Assembly (NCBI GenBank): GCA_900770805.1
Contig: CAAGLP010000040.1
Span: 1 to 10,045 of the forward strand
Direction: 5' to 3'
DNA length: 10,045 nt
Source of the DNA: an uncultured Paraprevotella sp.
GTDB taxonomy: Bacteria; Bacteroidota; Bacteroidia; Bacteroidales; Bacteroidaceae
Below the pieces are notes generated by a model. That model saw nothing but the letters and a program-made list of their open reading frames with translations. It was not told where the DNA came from and did not search any database. Each line of letters starts with the position of its first letter. Position 1 is the first letter of the stretch. Positions 1 through 5,832 of this stretch are shown here, piece after piece. Position numbers and translations under genes: made by a program.

Positions 1-274
1 CATCCAGGAGCAGGAAATATCACAACTCCCCCACACACAGACATCGCACGTCTATGTGCCCACATCAACGGCACATACCTCTACTAACCAACCATACGAT
101 GAGATAGAGGAACTGAAGGAAGATGACAACCTCAATCTGGAGGACATGGAAAAGCGTAGCATAATACGCGCACTTCAACAAAGTCACAACAGGCGAAAGA
201 TAGCCGCACAGATGCTGGGCATCAGCGAACGTACACTATACAGAAAGATAAAGGACTATGGCATCGAAGAATAG
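1..274 (+). CDS. C-terminal end of a Fis-type (probably sigma-54-dependent) transcriptional regulator, partial
   Basis: The reading frame is open from base 2 at the left edge, so this is the 3' end of a longer gene. About 90 codons are visible. The first half is a low-complexity Thr/Pro/His linker followed by an acidic stretch (EIEELKEDDNLNLEDME). The last 45 or so residues are a Fis-family helix-turn-helix: an amphipathic helix (KRSIIRALQQSHNRR), then KIAAQMLGISERTLYRKIKDYGI, whose IAA..LGIS..TLYRK..  pattern is diagnostic. In NtrC/AtoC-type activators this domain binds enhancer-like sites upstream of sigma-54 promoters. The AAA+ and receiver domains would lie to the left and are not seen, so the sigma-54 assignment rests on this domain and on the gene order with lptE and secG. 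The ATG at 56 is internal and is not taken as the start. The stop overlaps lptE, which suggests co-transcription. Confidence 0.85.
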   Translation, partial: IQEQEISQLPHTQTSHVYVPTSTAHTSTNQPYDEIEELKEDDNLNLEDMEKRSIIRALQQSHNRRKIAAQMLGISERTLYRKIKDYGIEE

Positions 275-812
275 CACATCTCGAAGGGCTACACAATACA
301 TTCCGAAGCTTGTTGCAATACTTCTGGCACTTTCCTGCATAGTATTGTACACATCATGCACCATCAGCTACAAGTTCAATGGTGCAAGTATAGACTATAG
401 CAAGACTAAGACCATACAGATTGGCAACTTCCCTATCCGAAGCACCTACGTATGGTCGCCCATGCAGGCCATATTTCAGAACAAATTGACAGACATCTAT
501 GCCAGCCAGACAAGACTGAAGCAAGTGAAACGCAATGGCGACCTGGTTCTGGAAGGAGAAATCGTTGGCTTTGACCAATTCAACAAGGGTGTATCAAATA
601 GCGGTTACTCCAATCAGGTACAGTTGAAGATGACCGTAAACGTCCGCTACACCAACAACAAGAACCATGCCGAGGACTTCGAACAGAAATTCAGCGCCAC
701 CGCCACATACGACGCCACGCAACAACTCGTGAACGTACAGGAAGAACTCGTCACGGAGATGTGCAAGGATATCACAGACCAGATATTTAATGCCACTGTG
801 GCAAACTGGTAA
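258..812 (+). CDS. lptE: LptE-family LPS-assembly lipoprotein
   Basis: The protein has 184 residues. A short basic N-terminus (SRRATQYIPK) leads into a hydrophobic stretch (about 18-33) that ends in LYTSC, giving a probable lipidated Cys34. The residue three before the Cys is Tyr, which is unusual for a lipobox, although Leu precedes it. The mature part begins TISYKFNGASIDYSKTKTI and continues with the layout typical of Bacteroidetes LptE proteins: a beta-strand-rich domain with a helix (MQAIFQNKLTDIYASQTRL) and a C-terminal helix (ELVTEMCKDITDQIFN). In the known system LptE plugs and helps assemble the LptD barrel that places LPS in the outer leaflet. Acting at the inner face of the outer membrane is inferred from the lipobox. 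The ATG at 258 overlaps the upstream regulator by 17 nt and is the only Met before the signal sequence. No separate promoter is visible. Confidence 0.85.
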   Translation: MASKNSTSRRATQYIPKLVAILLALSCIVLYTSCTISYKFNGASIDYSKTKTIQIGNFPIRSTYVWSPMQAIFQNKLTDIYASQTRLKQVKRNGDLVLEGEIVGFDQFNKGVSNSGYSNQVQLKMTVNVRYTNNKNHAEDFEQKFSATATYDATQQLVNVQEELVTEMCKDITDQIFNATVANW

Positions 813-867
813 ACCGGCACCGACACATCCCAAAAAGGAAACCGGAAATAGTAAGGAATAGAGAAAC

Positions 868-1593
868 ATGGGAAAACAAGTCATCGACTACATAAGGCAA
901 CCAGAAAGCCTGGACTCCCAATCGCTGGAGCACCTGCGTGGCATAGTAGAGAAATATCCCTACTACCATGCCGCACGCATACTCCTGCTACGCACTCTAT
1001 ACCAGATGCACGACCCGTCCTTTGACGAACAACTCCGCAAAGCCGCCATCTACGTACCGGCACGCCAGACCCTATTCCAGATGTTTCAGGCACCATCACT
1101 AAAACCCGAATCACCAACAAAAAGAACTGCACGCGCCGAACATACCGGAGAAGGAGCGCGACGCACAGAATCCCTGATAGACTCTTTTTTGGATACTATC
1201 CCCCAGCAACACCAAAGCACACCCCGCATAGTGGATGCCACCGTAGACTACATGGCTTACCTAATGCAAATGGAAAGTGGTGCCGGCACCTCCAATACAC
1301 CCAGAATGGCAGGTCAGGACTACATCGATGACTTCCTCATAAAGAACGAAGGACGCTTTGATTTGGAAGACCTGCCCGAGGAAGAAACACCGCACAACAT
1401 TCCTGAAGCAAAAAACGATACCAGCACTGGTGTTCTCACCGAAGCAATGGCCCGCATTTACATAAAACAAGGCAAATATGACAAGGCAATTGAAATTATT
1501 CGTCGTATTTCCTTGAAATATCCGAAAAAAAATCGTTACTTTGCAGACCAAATACGCTTTCTCGAGAAATTAATCATAAATCAACAATCGTAA
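868..1593 (+). CDS. TPR-containing conserved protein of unknown function
   Basis: The protein has 241 residues and no signal peptide or membrane segment, so it is probably cytoplasmic. The N-terminal 75 or so residues are helical (SLEHLRGIVEKYPYYHAARILLLRTLYQ), with a YPYYHAAR element typical of TPR-like helices. Residues 78-190 are Pro/Thr/Glu-rich and look poorly ordered. They contain two similar short motifs, LIDSFLD (103-109) and YIDDFLI (152-158). The C-terminus is one clear TPR hairpin (TEAMARIYIKQGKYDKAIEIIRRI) plus a capping helix ending KLII. The TPR suggests protein-protein contact, but the partner and role are unknown. It starts 55 nt after lptE and ends 1 nt before secG, so translation is probably coupled to secG. 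The position between lptE and secG fits an envelope or secretion role, which is only inference. Confidence 0.8.
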   Translation: MGKQVIDYIRQPESLDSQSLEHLRGIVEKYPYYHAARILLLRTLYQMHDPSFDEQLRKAAIYVPARQTLFQMFQAPSLKPESPTKRTARAEHTGEGARRTESLIDSFLDTIPQQHQSTPRIVDATVDYMAYLMQMESGAGTSNTPRMAGQDYIDDFLIKNEGRFDLEDLPEEETPHNIPEAKNDTSTGVLTEAMARIYIKQGKYDKAIEIIRRISLKYPKKNRYFADQIRFLEKLIINQQS

Positions 1594-1594
1594 T

Positions 1595-1957
1595 ATGTAC
1601 ACAATTCTTGTAATTCTCATCATCCTGGCCAGCTTATTCATGTGTCTGGTTGTCCTCATTCAGGAAAGCAAGGGAGGCGGTCTGGCTGCCGACTATGCTA
1701 GCGGCAACACTTTGTTGGGTGCCCCCAAGACAACCGACATTATACAGAAGCTAACAGCAGGCCTGGCCATTGCAATGGTATTATTATGCGTAATCAGCAC
1801 TGCATTCCTGCCCGAGGTAAAAGCTGTTGACAGCGTCCTCCAGTTGGAGCAGCCCACCACCGCAGCACCCGTATTGCCTTCAGTTCCTGCAACTGATGCT
1901 GCCAATACAAACGCTGATCCCACCCCCCTGCCTATCGATGCACCTGCTGCAAACTAA
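1595..1957 (+). CDS. secG: Preprotein translocase subunit SecG
   Basis: The protein has 120 residues. It has the SecG layout: a first transmembrane helix (about 2-22), a short cytoplasmic loop with the family motif IQESKGGGLAADYASGN (22-38) and LLGAPKTTD, then a second transmembrane helix (about 53-72). SecG is the accessory subunit of the SecYEG channel in the inner membrane and assists SecA-driven export. After the second helix comes a tail of about 48 residues rich in Ala, Pro and Thr (75-120), absent from the shortest SecG proteins and common in Bacteroidetes members. It looks unstructured. The ATG lies 1 nt after the stop of the TPR gene, so the start is fixed by translational coupling. 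The sugar-kinase-like gene follows after 21 nt. Confidence 0.96.
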   Translation: MYTILVILIILASLFMCLVVLIQESKGGGLAADYASGNTLLGAPKTTDIIQKLTAGLAIAMVLLCVISTAFLPEVKAVDSVLQLEQPTTAAPVLPSVPATDAANTNADPTPLPIDAPAAN

Positions 1958-1978
1958 TACTGCAACCATAATCAGAAT

Positions 1979-2827
1979 ATGATAATCATAGCAGACAGCG
2001 GCTCCACAAAAACGGAGTGGATTGTTGGAGAAGTTGCCGATTTGTCTGTAATAACCAAGGGCATCAACCCTGTGCGTGACACCAAGGAAGAAATTCTGGA
2101 GGTCCTCAGCACAGAGTTGATGCCCAAACTTTTCTCCTCTTCCACTATCAGCCAGGCAGACGTAACAGAAATACATTTCTACGGAGCCGGATGCATTCCC
2201 CCATTCTCACAAAGCGTGAAAGAAGCACTTGGCTACCTGTTCCCACAAGCAGAAGCACACGTATATAGCGACCTTCTTGGTGCTGCGCGTGCACTTTGTA
2301 GCAGGGAAGAAGGTATTGCATGCATACTGGGAACAGGAAGTAACTCCTGCCTGTGCAAAGACGGAGAAATAGAAAAGAACATCTCGCCATTAGGCTATAT
2401 CCTGGGAGATGAAGGTAGCGGCGCTGTTCTCGGACGCACATTACTATCCGAAATGCTCAAAGGCAACCTACAGAACCTGTGGAATGACTTTAGCGAAGAA
2501 TACGGCTTTACCGTCCCTAATATTATAGATAAGGTATATCGTCAACCACAAGCAAACCGCTTTTTAGCTTCATTTGTCCCATTCATCAAAAAGAATATAG
2601 AATACTGTCCTGTAAGGGAAATGGTTGTAAATGAATTTACACGTTTCCTCCAAAGGAACATCATCCCCTACGGCAGGCCCGATCTGCCTGTTAATTTTAC
2701 TGGTGGCGTAGCCAACGCATTTGCTGATGAAATCCATGCTGCATGTACGGCATGTGGCCTCAAATTAGGCAAAATAACAGCTCGTCCAGCAGAAGACATA
2801 CGCAAATACCATTTTTATGTTATTTAA
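1979..2827 (+). CDS. BadF/BadG-type ATPase, N-acetylglucosamine kinase-like
   Basis: The protein has 282 residues and belongs to the ASKHA (sugar kinase/actin/hsp70) fold. Visible motifs are phosphate-1 at the N-terminus (IIADSGSTKTEW, Asp6), phosphate-2 (ILGTGSNSC, 117-124), the following GYILGDEGSGAVLG loop (139-152), and the adenosine-binding motif FTGGVA (240-245). The C-terminus ends in IRKYH plus a few residues, so the gene looks full length. Family members phosphorylate amino sugars such as N-acetylglucosamine with ATP in the cytoplasm. In this organism the substrate could be GlcNAc recovered from peptidoglycan or glycans, but it cannot be read from the sequence. No signal peptide. It is the last gene of the left + strand cluster, and a terminator-like hairpin lies about 100 nt downstream. 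Confidence 0.85.
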   Translation: MIIIADSGSTKTEWIVGEVADLSVITKGINPVRDTKEEILEVLSTELMPKLFSSSTISQADVTEIHFYGAGCIPPFSQSVKEALGYLFPQAEAHVYSDLLGAARALCSREEGIACILGTGSNSCLCKDGEIEKNISPLGYILGDEGSGAVLGRTLLSEMLKGNLQNLWNDFSEEYGFTVPNIIDKVYRQPQANRFLASFVPFIKKNIEYCPVREMVVNEFTRFLQRNIIPYGRPDLPVNFTGGVANAFADEIHAACTACGLKLGKITARPAEDIRKYHFYVI

Positions 2828-2839
2828 CACATTTAAATG

Positions 2840-2871
2840 TTTGGTAAGTAATGATTTTATCACTACCTTTG
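2840..2871 (+). promoter_or_regulatory. Bacteroidetes-type promoter with no ORF behind it
   Basis: A -33 box TTTG (2840-2843) and a -7 box TACCTTTG (2864-2871) are separated by 20 bp. Both boxes match the Bacteroidetes sigma-ABfr consensus (TTTG, 19-21 bp, TAnnTTTG), and the spacing equals that of the yidC promoter in this window. Transcription would start near 2878. It lies just after the stop of a + strand gene and points into the convergent gap, so it would drive a non-coding or very small transcript. Confidence 0.7.
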
Positions 2872-2877
2872 CGTCAG

Positions 2878-2967
2878 TTATCCTGAAAACAATCTTTTTA
2901 CCTTAAACAAACTAATACCTAAAGGATGGTATAGGGGCGCTGAGAAGCGGCCCTATATTCTTTTATA
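2878..2967 (+). ncRNA. Candidate small RNA or orphan leader of about 90 nt
   Basis: The segment runs from the predicted start of the promoter at 2840-2871 to the T-rich end of the hairpin at 2930-2957. It contains only a Met-Val-stop mini-frame (ATG at 2926). Besides the terminal hairpin, ATACC (2915-2919) can pair with GGTAT (2928-2932), and ATCC (2880-2883) with GGAT (2924-2927), so alternative folds are possible. It has no resemblance that I recognise to SRP RNA, 6S RNA, tmRNA or RNase P RNA. It could instead be the leader and attenuator of a gene that has been lost. The boundaries are inferred from signals, not from expression data. Confidence 0.4.
2930..2967 (+). terminator. Terminator-like hairpin with GAGA tetraloop
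   Basis: TATAGGG (2930-2936) pairs with CCCTATA (2951-2957). After one G-G mismatch, CGCT (2938-2941) pairs with AGCG (2946-2949) around a GNRA-type GAGA loop. The stem is followed by TTCTTTTATA, a T-rich tail. It would stop the candidate small transcript from 2878 and also read-through from the upstream + strand cluster. The stem is strong; the T-tract is interrupted. Confidence 0.65.
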
Positions 2968-3030
2968 CCCATACCCAACCTTTACCGTTAAGCATAAACT
3001 CTTCCTATTCTTTATAGGCTAAAGATGTAA

Positions 3031-3240
3031 TTTTATCGAGGGGAATTTACCTTTCTTTGCACGCGACATCGAACCCGGCACAACATCATCCTACGCATTG
3101 CATGGAGGGCCTGTCTGTGGGATTCTCGTCGCATAGCAATAGCAAAGACCATTGCCGATGCTCTTAACAAGCATTTTGAAAACAACATAACAAAGGAATA
3201 CTCCCCAGACCTGACTGCAAAGAAGTGTGGGTATTTATAG
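3031..3240 (+). pseudogene. Open frame without a start codon, possible gene remnant
   Basis: A frame of 69 codons is open from 3031 to the TAG at 3238-3240 but holds no ATG, GTG or TTG codon. Its second half reads like ordinary protein (RRIAIAKTIADALNKHFENN, then ITKEYSPDLTAKKCGYL). A neighbouring frame (3023-3136) also reads plausibly (IEGNLPFFARDIEPGTTSS) and stops where the first improves, which would fit a frameshifted remnant. I recognise no family in either frame. The composition is richer in G+C than the AT-rich DNA that follows from 3241. It may equally be chance. Confidence 0.2.
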
Positions 3241-3307
3241 ATATATCTAAATTATAATACTTGTCATAATATTATGCCAAAAGCCTGATTATAATATCAT
3301 ATCATTC

Positions 3308-3364
3308 TGGTGAATATCACCATTGCCTAAACGCTGGGGTTAAGGCAAATATGATGCCTTTTAA
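3308..3364 (+). promoter_or_regulatory. Overlapping, mutually exclusive hairpins ending in a T-run
   Basis: TGGTG (3308-3312) pairs with CACCA (3318-3322). Directly after it TTGCCT (3323-3328) can pair with AGGCAA (3343-3348). The same right arm overlaps AAGGCA (3342-3347), which pairs with TGCCTT (3355-3360) and is followed by TTAA, giving a run of four T. The second and third stems cannot form together, as in an attenuator or riboswitch expression platform. No gene follows on the + strand, so a regulatory role is doubtful. It may simply terminate a short transcript. Confidence 0.35.
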
Positions 3365-3467
3365 TCTTAACTTTATGTAATTATTTCAATAAAATGGGGA
3401 TTTTTGTTCCCTATTTTCATATAATAACACGAAATGGAATAATCAGAATATATAGTACTTTGCTATA

Positions 3468-3536
3468 GTTACCGCGGTGACTTTGCAAAGACACCGCGAT
3501 GACTTGGACAAGTCACCGCGGTGCTTTGAGGAAGCC
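3468..3536. repeat. Three 22-bp units of interleaved palindromes
   Basis: The word ACCGCG starts at 3471, 3493 and 3515, an exact 22-bp period. Each unit holds two dyads: one centred on CGCG (such as CACCGCGGTG at 3514-3523) and one centred between the units (CTTTGCAAAG at 3481-3490; GACTTG-GA-CAAGTC at 3501-3514; GCTTT-GAG-GAAGC at 3523-3535, with one T-G pair). The dyad centres fall at about 3474.5, 3485.5, 3496.5, 3507.5, 3518.5 and 3529, about 11 bp apart. In addition, bases 3471-3483 pair perfectly with 3510-3522 over 13 bp. The second type of dyad changes sequence between units while keeping its pairing. The array is GC-rich in an AT-rich setting. Confidence 0.85.
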
Positions 3537-3570
3537 AATATATTGACCCGCAAATAATGCCTACTAAAAA

Positions 3571-3612
3571 CGCATATTTGCACACGAACAAGATTCTGTC
3601 TGCAAATATGCG
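3571..3612. repeat. Perfect 12-bp inverted repeat
   Basis: CGCATATTTGCA (3571-3582) and TGCAAATATGCG (3601-3612) are exact reverse complements with an 18-nt loop (3583-3600). A related word, GCAAATAATGC, lies at 3550-3560. No clear T-tract follows on either strand, so it is not a classical intrinsic terminator. It could be a repeat element, a protein site or an RNA stem. Confidence 0.8.
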
Positions 3613-3644
3613 ATTCTCATAGACTAATTTGTCCTGTTTTTGTC

Positions 3645-3729
3645 CACAACACCAAAAGGTGTGGTGTGCCAAACTCGTTAGGAGTAACACGAGAGTTTAC
3701 ATAACCTTAGAGTATGTCCTCGAGAGGAC
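3645..3729. other. Three adjacent hairpins at the 3' end of engB
   Basis: ACACC-AAAA-GGTGT (3649-3662) is extended by CACA/TGTG with a GG bulge. AAACTC (3671-3676) pairs with GAGTTT (3693-3698) and encloses GTTA-GGAG-TAAC. GTCCTC-GA-GAGGAC spans 3716-3729, only 8 bases past the engB stop. Any of them could end engB transcription or protect its 3' end, but none has a good T-run on the - strand. Confidence 0.45.
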
Positions 3730-3737
3730 TGTTCTAA

Positions 3738-4382
3738 TTACTCCTGCAATATGCTCTCGTTTACCTCGCCTATATATTGTAGCAACTCTTCGCGTCCCAT
3801 GCGAGTTTCGCTACTGGTGACGAAATATGGTGGCAGTTCCTCCCATTGCTTGGACAATTCCTTTAGATAATGCTTGACATTGCCACCAAGGCGTCCCTTG
3901 CTGACCTTGTCTGCCTTTGTGAAAATTATTGCAAAGGGGACACCGTTCTCACCAAGCCATTCCATGAATTCAAGGTCTATCCTTTGAGGTTCGTGACGCA
4001 CGTCTATGAGCAGGAATAGCAGGGTCATTGGCTCACGATCAAGTATATACGAACTGATCATGTGCTCAAATTCCTCCTGTGCCTTCTTGCCTCGCTTGGC
4101 ATAGCCATAGCCAGGAAGATCGACCAAATACCATGGTCTGTCGGCTAAAGCAGAAGGCATCTTCCCCTCTGGTGCCTTGTTGATAATAAAGTGGTTGATA
4201 AGTATAGTCTTACCTGGTGTGGCAGAGGTTTTGGCCAACTTGTTGTTGTCGGCAAGCATGTTTATCAGCGAGCTCTTTCCCACGTTACTCCTGCCAATGA
4301 AGGCATATTCGGGATATCCTCCTTGTGGACATTGCTCTATACGAGCACTGGAAATAAGATATTCTGCGGTCTTTATTGTCAT
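3738..4382 (-). CDS. engB: Ribosome-biogenesis GTPase EngB (YihA/YsxC)
   Basis: The protein has 214 residues, close to the usual length of about 200. All GTPase motifs are present in order: G1 GRSNVGKSS (30-38), G2 region TSATPGKT (52-59), G3 DLPGYGYAKR (88-97), G4 TKAD (155-158) and G5 TSSE (189-192). EngB is a cytoplasmic TRAFAC-class GTPase that acts late in assembly of the 50S ribosomal subunit, and it is essential in several bacteria. The ATG at 4382 is chosen because it gives MTIKTAEYLISSA, the normal N-terminus, 8 nt after the stop of the upstream DUF3078 gene. A TTG at 4397 would add five residues and overlap that gene, which is less likely. It is probably co-transcribed with the DUF3078 gene, as no promoter is visible just before it. 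Confidence 0.96.
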   Translation of the reverse strand: MTIKTAEYLISSARIEQCPQGGYPEYAFIGRSNVGKSSLINMLADNNKLAKTSATPGKTILINHFIINKAPEGKMPSALADRPWYLVDLPGYGYAKRGKKAQEEFEHMISSYILDREPMTLLFLLIDVRHEPQRIDLEFMEWLGENGVPFAIIFTKADKVSKGRLGGNVKHYLKELSKQWEELPPYFVTSSETRMGREELLQYIGEVNESILQE

Positions 4383-4390
4383 CACTTTTA

Positions 4391-5719
4391 TTACCAATTA
4401 TAGTTAAATCCAACAGAAAGCATCTCCTTCATCATGAAGTAACTTCCACCTTCGCTTCTGTACCTTGAACTGCTGTCGTCAAATTTGGGATAGATGAACA
4501 ATCTGGCAGACAGGTACTTGTTGATTGTCAGATTAAAGGTATTTTCCCATTCAATATTCGTGTAATTGAAGTTACTGATCCAGTACATTCTGGCATTCCA
4601 TGACAGGTTCTTCAATATCTGCCAATAAGCATTGACAGTTATACTGGGACCGAAATTATGATATGCGTGATGACCGGCTTCAATACCATGTTTGGTGGCA
4701 AGGTCTATATTGCTGACATAGCGCATATTGTACGAACATGGAGCAAGATACACGTTGCCTCGGAAATTATTGTTCTTGGTGGCAAACTTGTAGTCAAGAC
4801 CCACGGAAACAGTAAGGTTCAAGGGGGAAAGGAAATTGGTGCGTATATTGTCTGAGTTTGACTCGTACAAAGGAACCAACTGTGTGTAGGCCTGAACCTG
4901 AGTGGTATAATAGATGGTTTTATATGCCTTATAACCAAGTTTGGTGGTCAAACGAAGAAGGTTGTCTGTAGGCTTCATCGCATGGCGTGTTTCTGACTTG
5001 CCTGTAGTCTGGAAACCAAGTCTGGTCTCCAAGCGGTTTTCCCACTGAATGTTCTGTTTATTGTCATAATTGGCATTCAGTGTCACCAAGCCAAGGAATG
5101 AATAATAATTCTCACCTCCCTGATACCAGTTGCTGGAGAAATAGTTTTGGCTAAACTGCAAAGAACCAGAGCCGTAGAACTTCCAGAAATTGGGTTTACG
5201 GGTTACCAGTTCCACACCTTCGTTCATATCCGCTCCCAAATCCACATTGACTACCTTATCCGTAAGTTTGGTTTCTGTTGTCAGCGAGCCATGAACATCA
5301 TCACGCAATGTTCCGGCCTTTTCCACCTGATCATCCGTTTGTACAACAATACCTGGATTGTTTACATACATATTGGCGAACGCATCGTTGACCATGTACA
5401 TGCGCAACAGATAGGGGTCGGCATATATATCGTTCTCATTCACAGAGAACTGCTGAAGTACAGACGAGGAATAGAACGTGGGAGGCAATACCATGCGTAG
5501 GCTATAGGCATCCACCTTAGTCTCGGATGAAGGATGGGCAATATCGGCCCTGCTCTGAATGGCCAAACCAGTCAAAGTCTTACCATACAAATCTGCGATG
5601 GAGTCTACACGATACCTCCATGAGACCTTTTTACTTAGTCTTGTACTATCCTCGTTGATTCCAGCAACAAGGGACAACGATGATATCAGAAAAAAAGCAA
5701 ATATTAGATTTCTGCGCAT
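4391..5719 (-). CDS. DUF3078-family outer-membrane beta-barrel protein
   Basis: The protein has 442 residues. It begins with a classic signal peptide (MRRNLIFAFFLISSLSLVAG, 1-20) and no lipobox Cys. Most of the remainder is alternating aromatic/polar beta strands (such as WKFYGSGSLQFSQNYFSSNW and RLTTKLGYKAYKTIYYTTQ), and the chain ends in an aromatic residue (VGFNYNW), the typical C-terminal signal of outer-membrane barrels. The motif SSNWYQGGENYYS (196-208) and the following strand pattern match the Bacteroidetes DUF3078 family as I know it. No function is established for the family. Outer-membrane location is inferred. The ATG at 5719 is preferred to a GTG at 5734, which would sit almost at the predicted transcription start and put extra residues before the signal peptide. 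It is divergent from yidC and directly followed by engB. Confidence 0.85.
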   Translation of the reverse strand: MRRNLIFAFFLISSLSLVAGINEDSTRLSKKVSWRYRVDSIADLYGKTLTGLAIQSRADIAHPSSETKVDAYSLRMVLPPTFYSSSVLQQFSVNENDIYADPYLLRMYMVNDAFANMYVNNPGIVVQTDDQVEKAGTLRDDVHGSLTTETKLTDKVVNVDLGADMNEGVELVTRKPNFWKFYGSGSLQFSQNYFSSNWYQGGENYYSFLGLVTLNANYDNKQNIQWENRLETRLGFQTTGKSETRHAMKPTDNLLRLTTKLGYKAYKTIYYTTQVQAYTQLVPLYESNSDNIRTNFLSPLNLTVSVGLDYKFATKNNNFRGNVYLAPCSYNMRYVSNIDLATKHGIEAGHHAYHNFGPSITVNAYWQILKNLSWNARMYWISNFNYTNIEWENTFNLTINKYLSARLFIYPKFDDSSSRYRSEGGSYFMMKEMLSVGFNYNW

Positions 5720-5742
5720 AATCCGAAATAACACTTATGGTA

Positions 5743-5750
5743 CAAAGGTA
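5743..5750 (-). promoter_or_regulatory. -7 promoter element of the DUF3078-engB pair
   Basis: Read on the - strand this is TACCTTTG, a perfect TAnnTTTG box, 23 nt upstream of the ATG at 5719. Transcription would start near 5736 and give a leader of about 17 nt. No TTTG lies at the expected -33 distance (around 5770-5774), so this promoter is weaker in sequence than the yidC promoter or depends on an activator. Confidence 0.55.
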
Positions 5751-5800
5751 CGATTTTATTTTAACATTACTTATATAATGACAATTTAAAAGATGTTTTG

Positions 5801-5832
5801 TTTGCATTTCCCCGTGCTTATTTGTAACTTTG
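5801..5832 (+). promoter_or_regulatory. yidC promoter
   Basis: TTTG (5801-5804), a 20-bp spacer and TAACTTTG (5825-5832) match the Bacteroidetes consensus at both boxes. The start would be near 5839, about 27 nt before the yidC ATG. The leader is A-rich (GAGAAAATTAAATAATTATTT), as is common in this phylum in place of a Shine-Dalgarno sequence. Confidence 0.75.

Larger units (their letters stand above)
2828..3737. other. 910-bp non-coding gap between convergent genes
   Basis: The gap lies between the end of the sugar-kinase-like gene (+) and the end of engB (-). No frame of gene length with a normal start codon and coding character is present on either strand. Two weak frames that cover 3469-3820 run through palindromic repeats and the end of engB and look like chance. 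In order, the gap holds a promoter (2840-2871), a hairpin with a T-rich tail (2930-2967), an open frame without a start (3031-3240), an AT-rich stretch with the perfect palindrome CATAATATTATG (3265-3276), overlapping hairpins with a T-run (3308-3364), a 22-bp repeat array (3468-3536), a perfect inverted repeat (3571-3612) and three small hairpins (3645-3729). Convergent genes need only a terminator here, so the length and structure are unusual. Confidence 0.8.

Noticed and set aside
3042..3060. Second promoter in the gap (TACCTTTC with TTTGCA)
   Set aside because: The -7 box mismatches the consensus at its key G, and no -33 TTTG lies at the right distance.
3451..3466. Possible promoter with TACTTTGC just before the 22-bp array
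   Set aside because: The -7 box is one base short of TAnnTTTG and there is no TTTG at the -33 distance.
3468..3536. CRISPR array
   Set aside because: The 22-bp units are directly contiguous, without unique spacers, and no cas gene is present.
3638..3650. DnaA-box-like word TTGTCCACA in the AT-rich gap, suggesting a replication origin
   Set aside because: There is a single imperfect box, with no cluster and no dnaA, dnaN, gidA or rep gene nearby.
3469..3690. Frame of 73 codons on the - strand across the repeats and inverted repeat
   Set aside because: It is made of palindromic repeat sequence, has Cys/Trp-rich content without domain character, and no promoter precedes it. The structures explain the sequence better.
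3629..3820. Frame of 63 codons on the + strand
   Set aside because: It runs into the 3' end of engB on the opposite strand and has no recognisable features.
4383..4397. Alternative TTG start for engB, five codons upstream
   Set aside because: It would overlap the DUF3078 gene and add residues not typical of EngB; the ATG at 4382 fits better.
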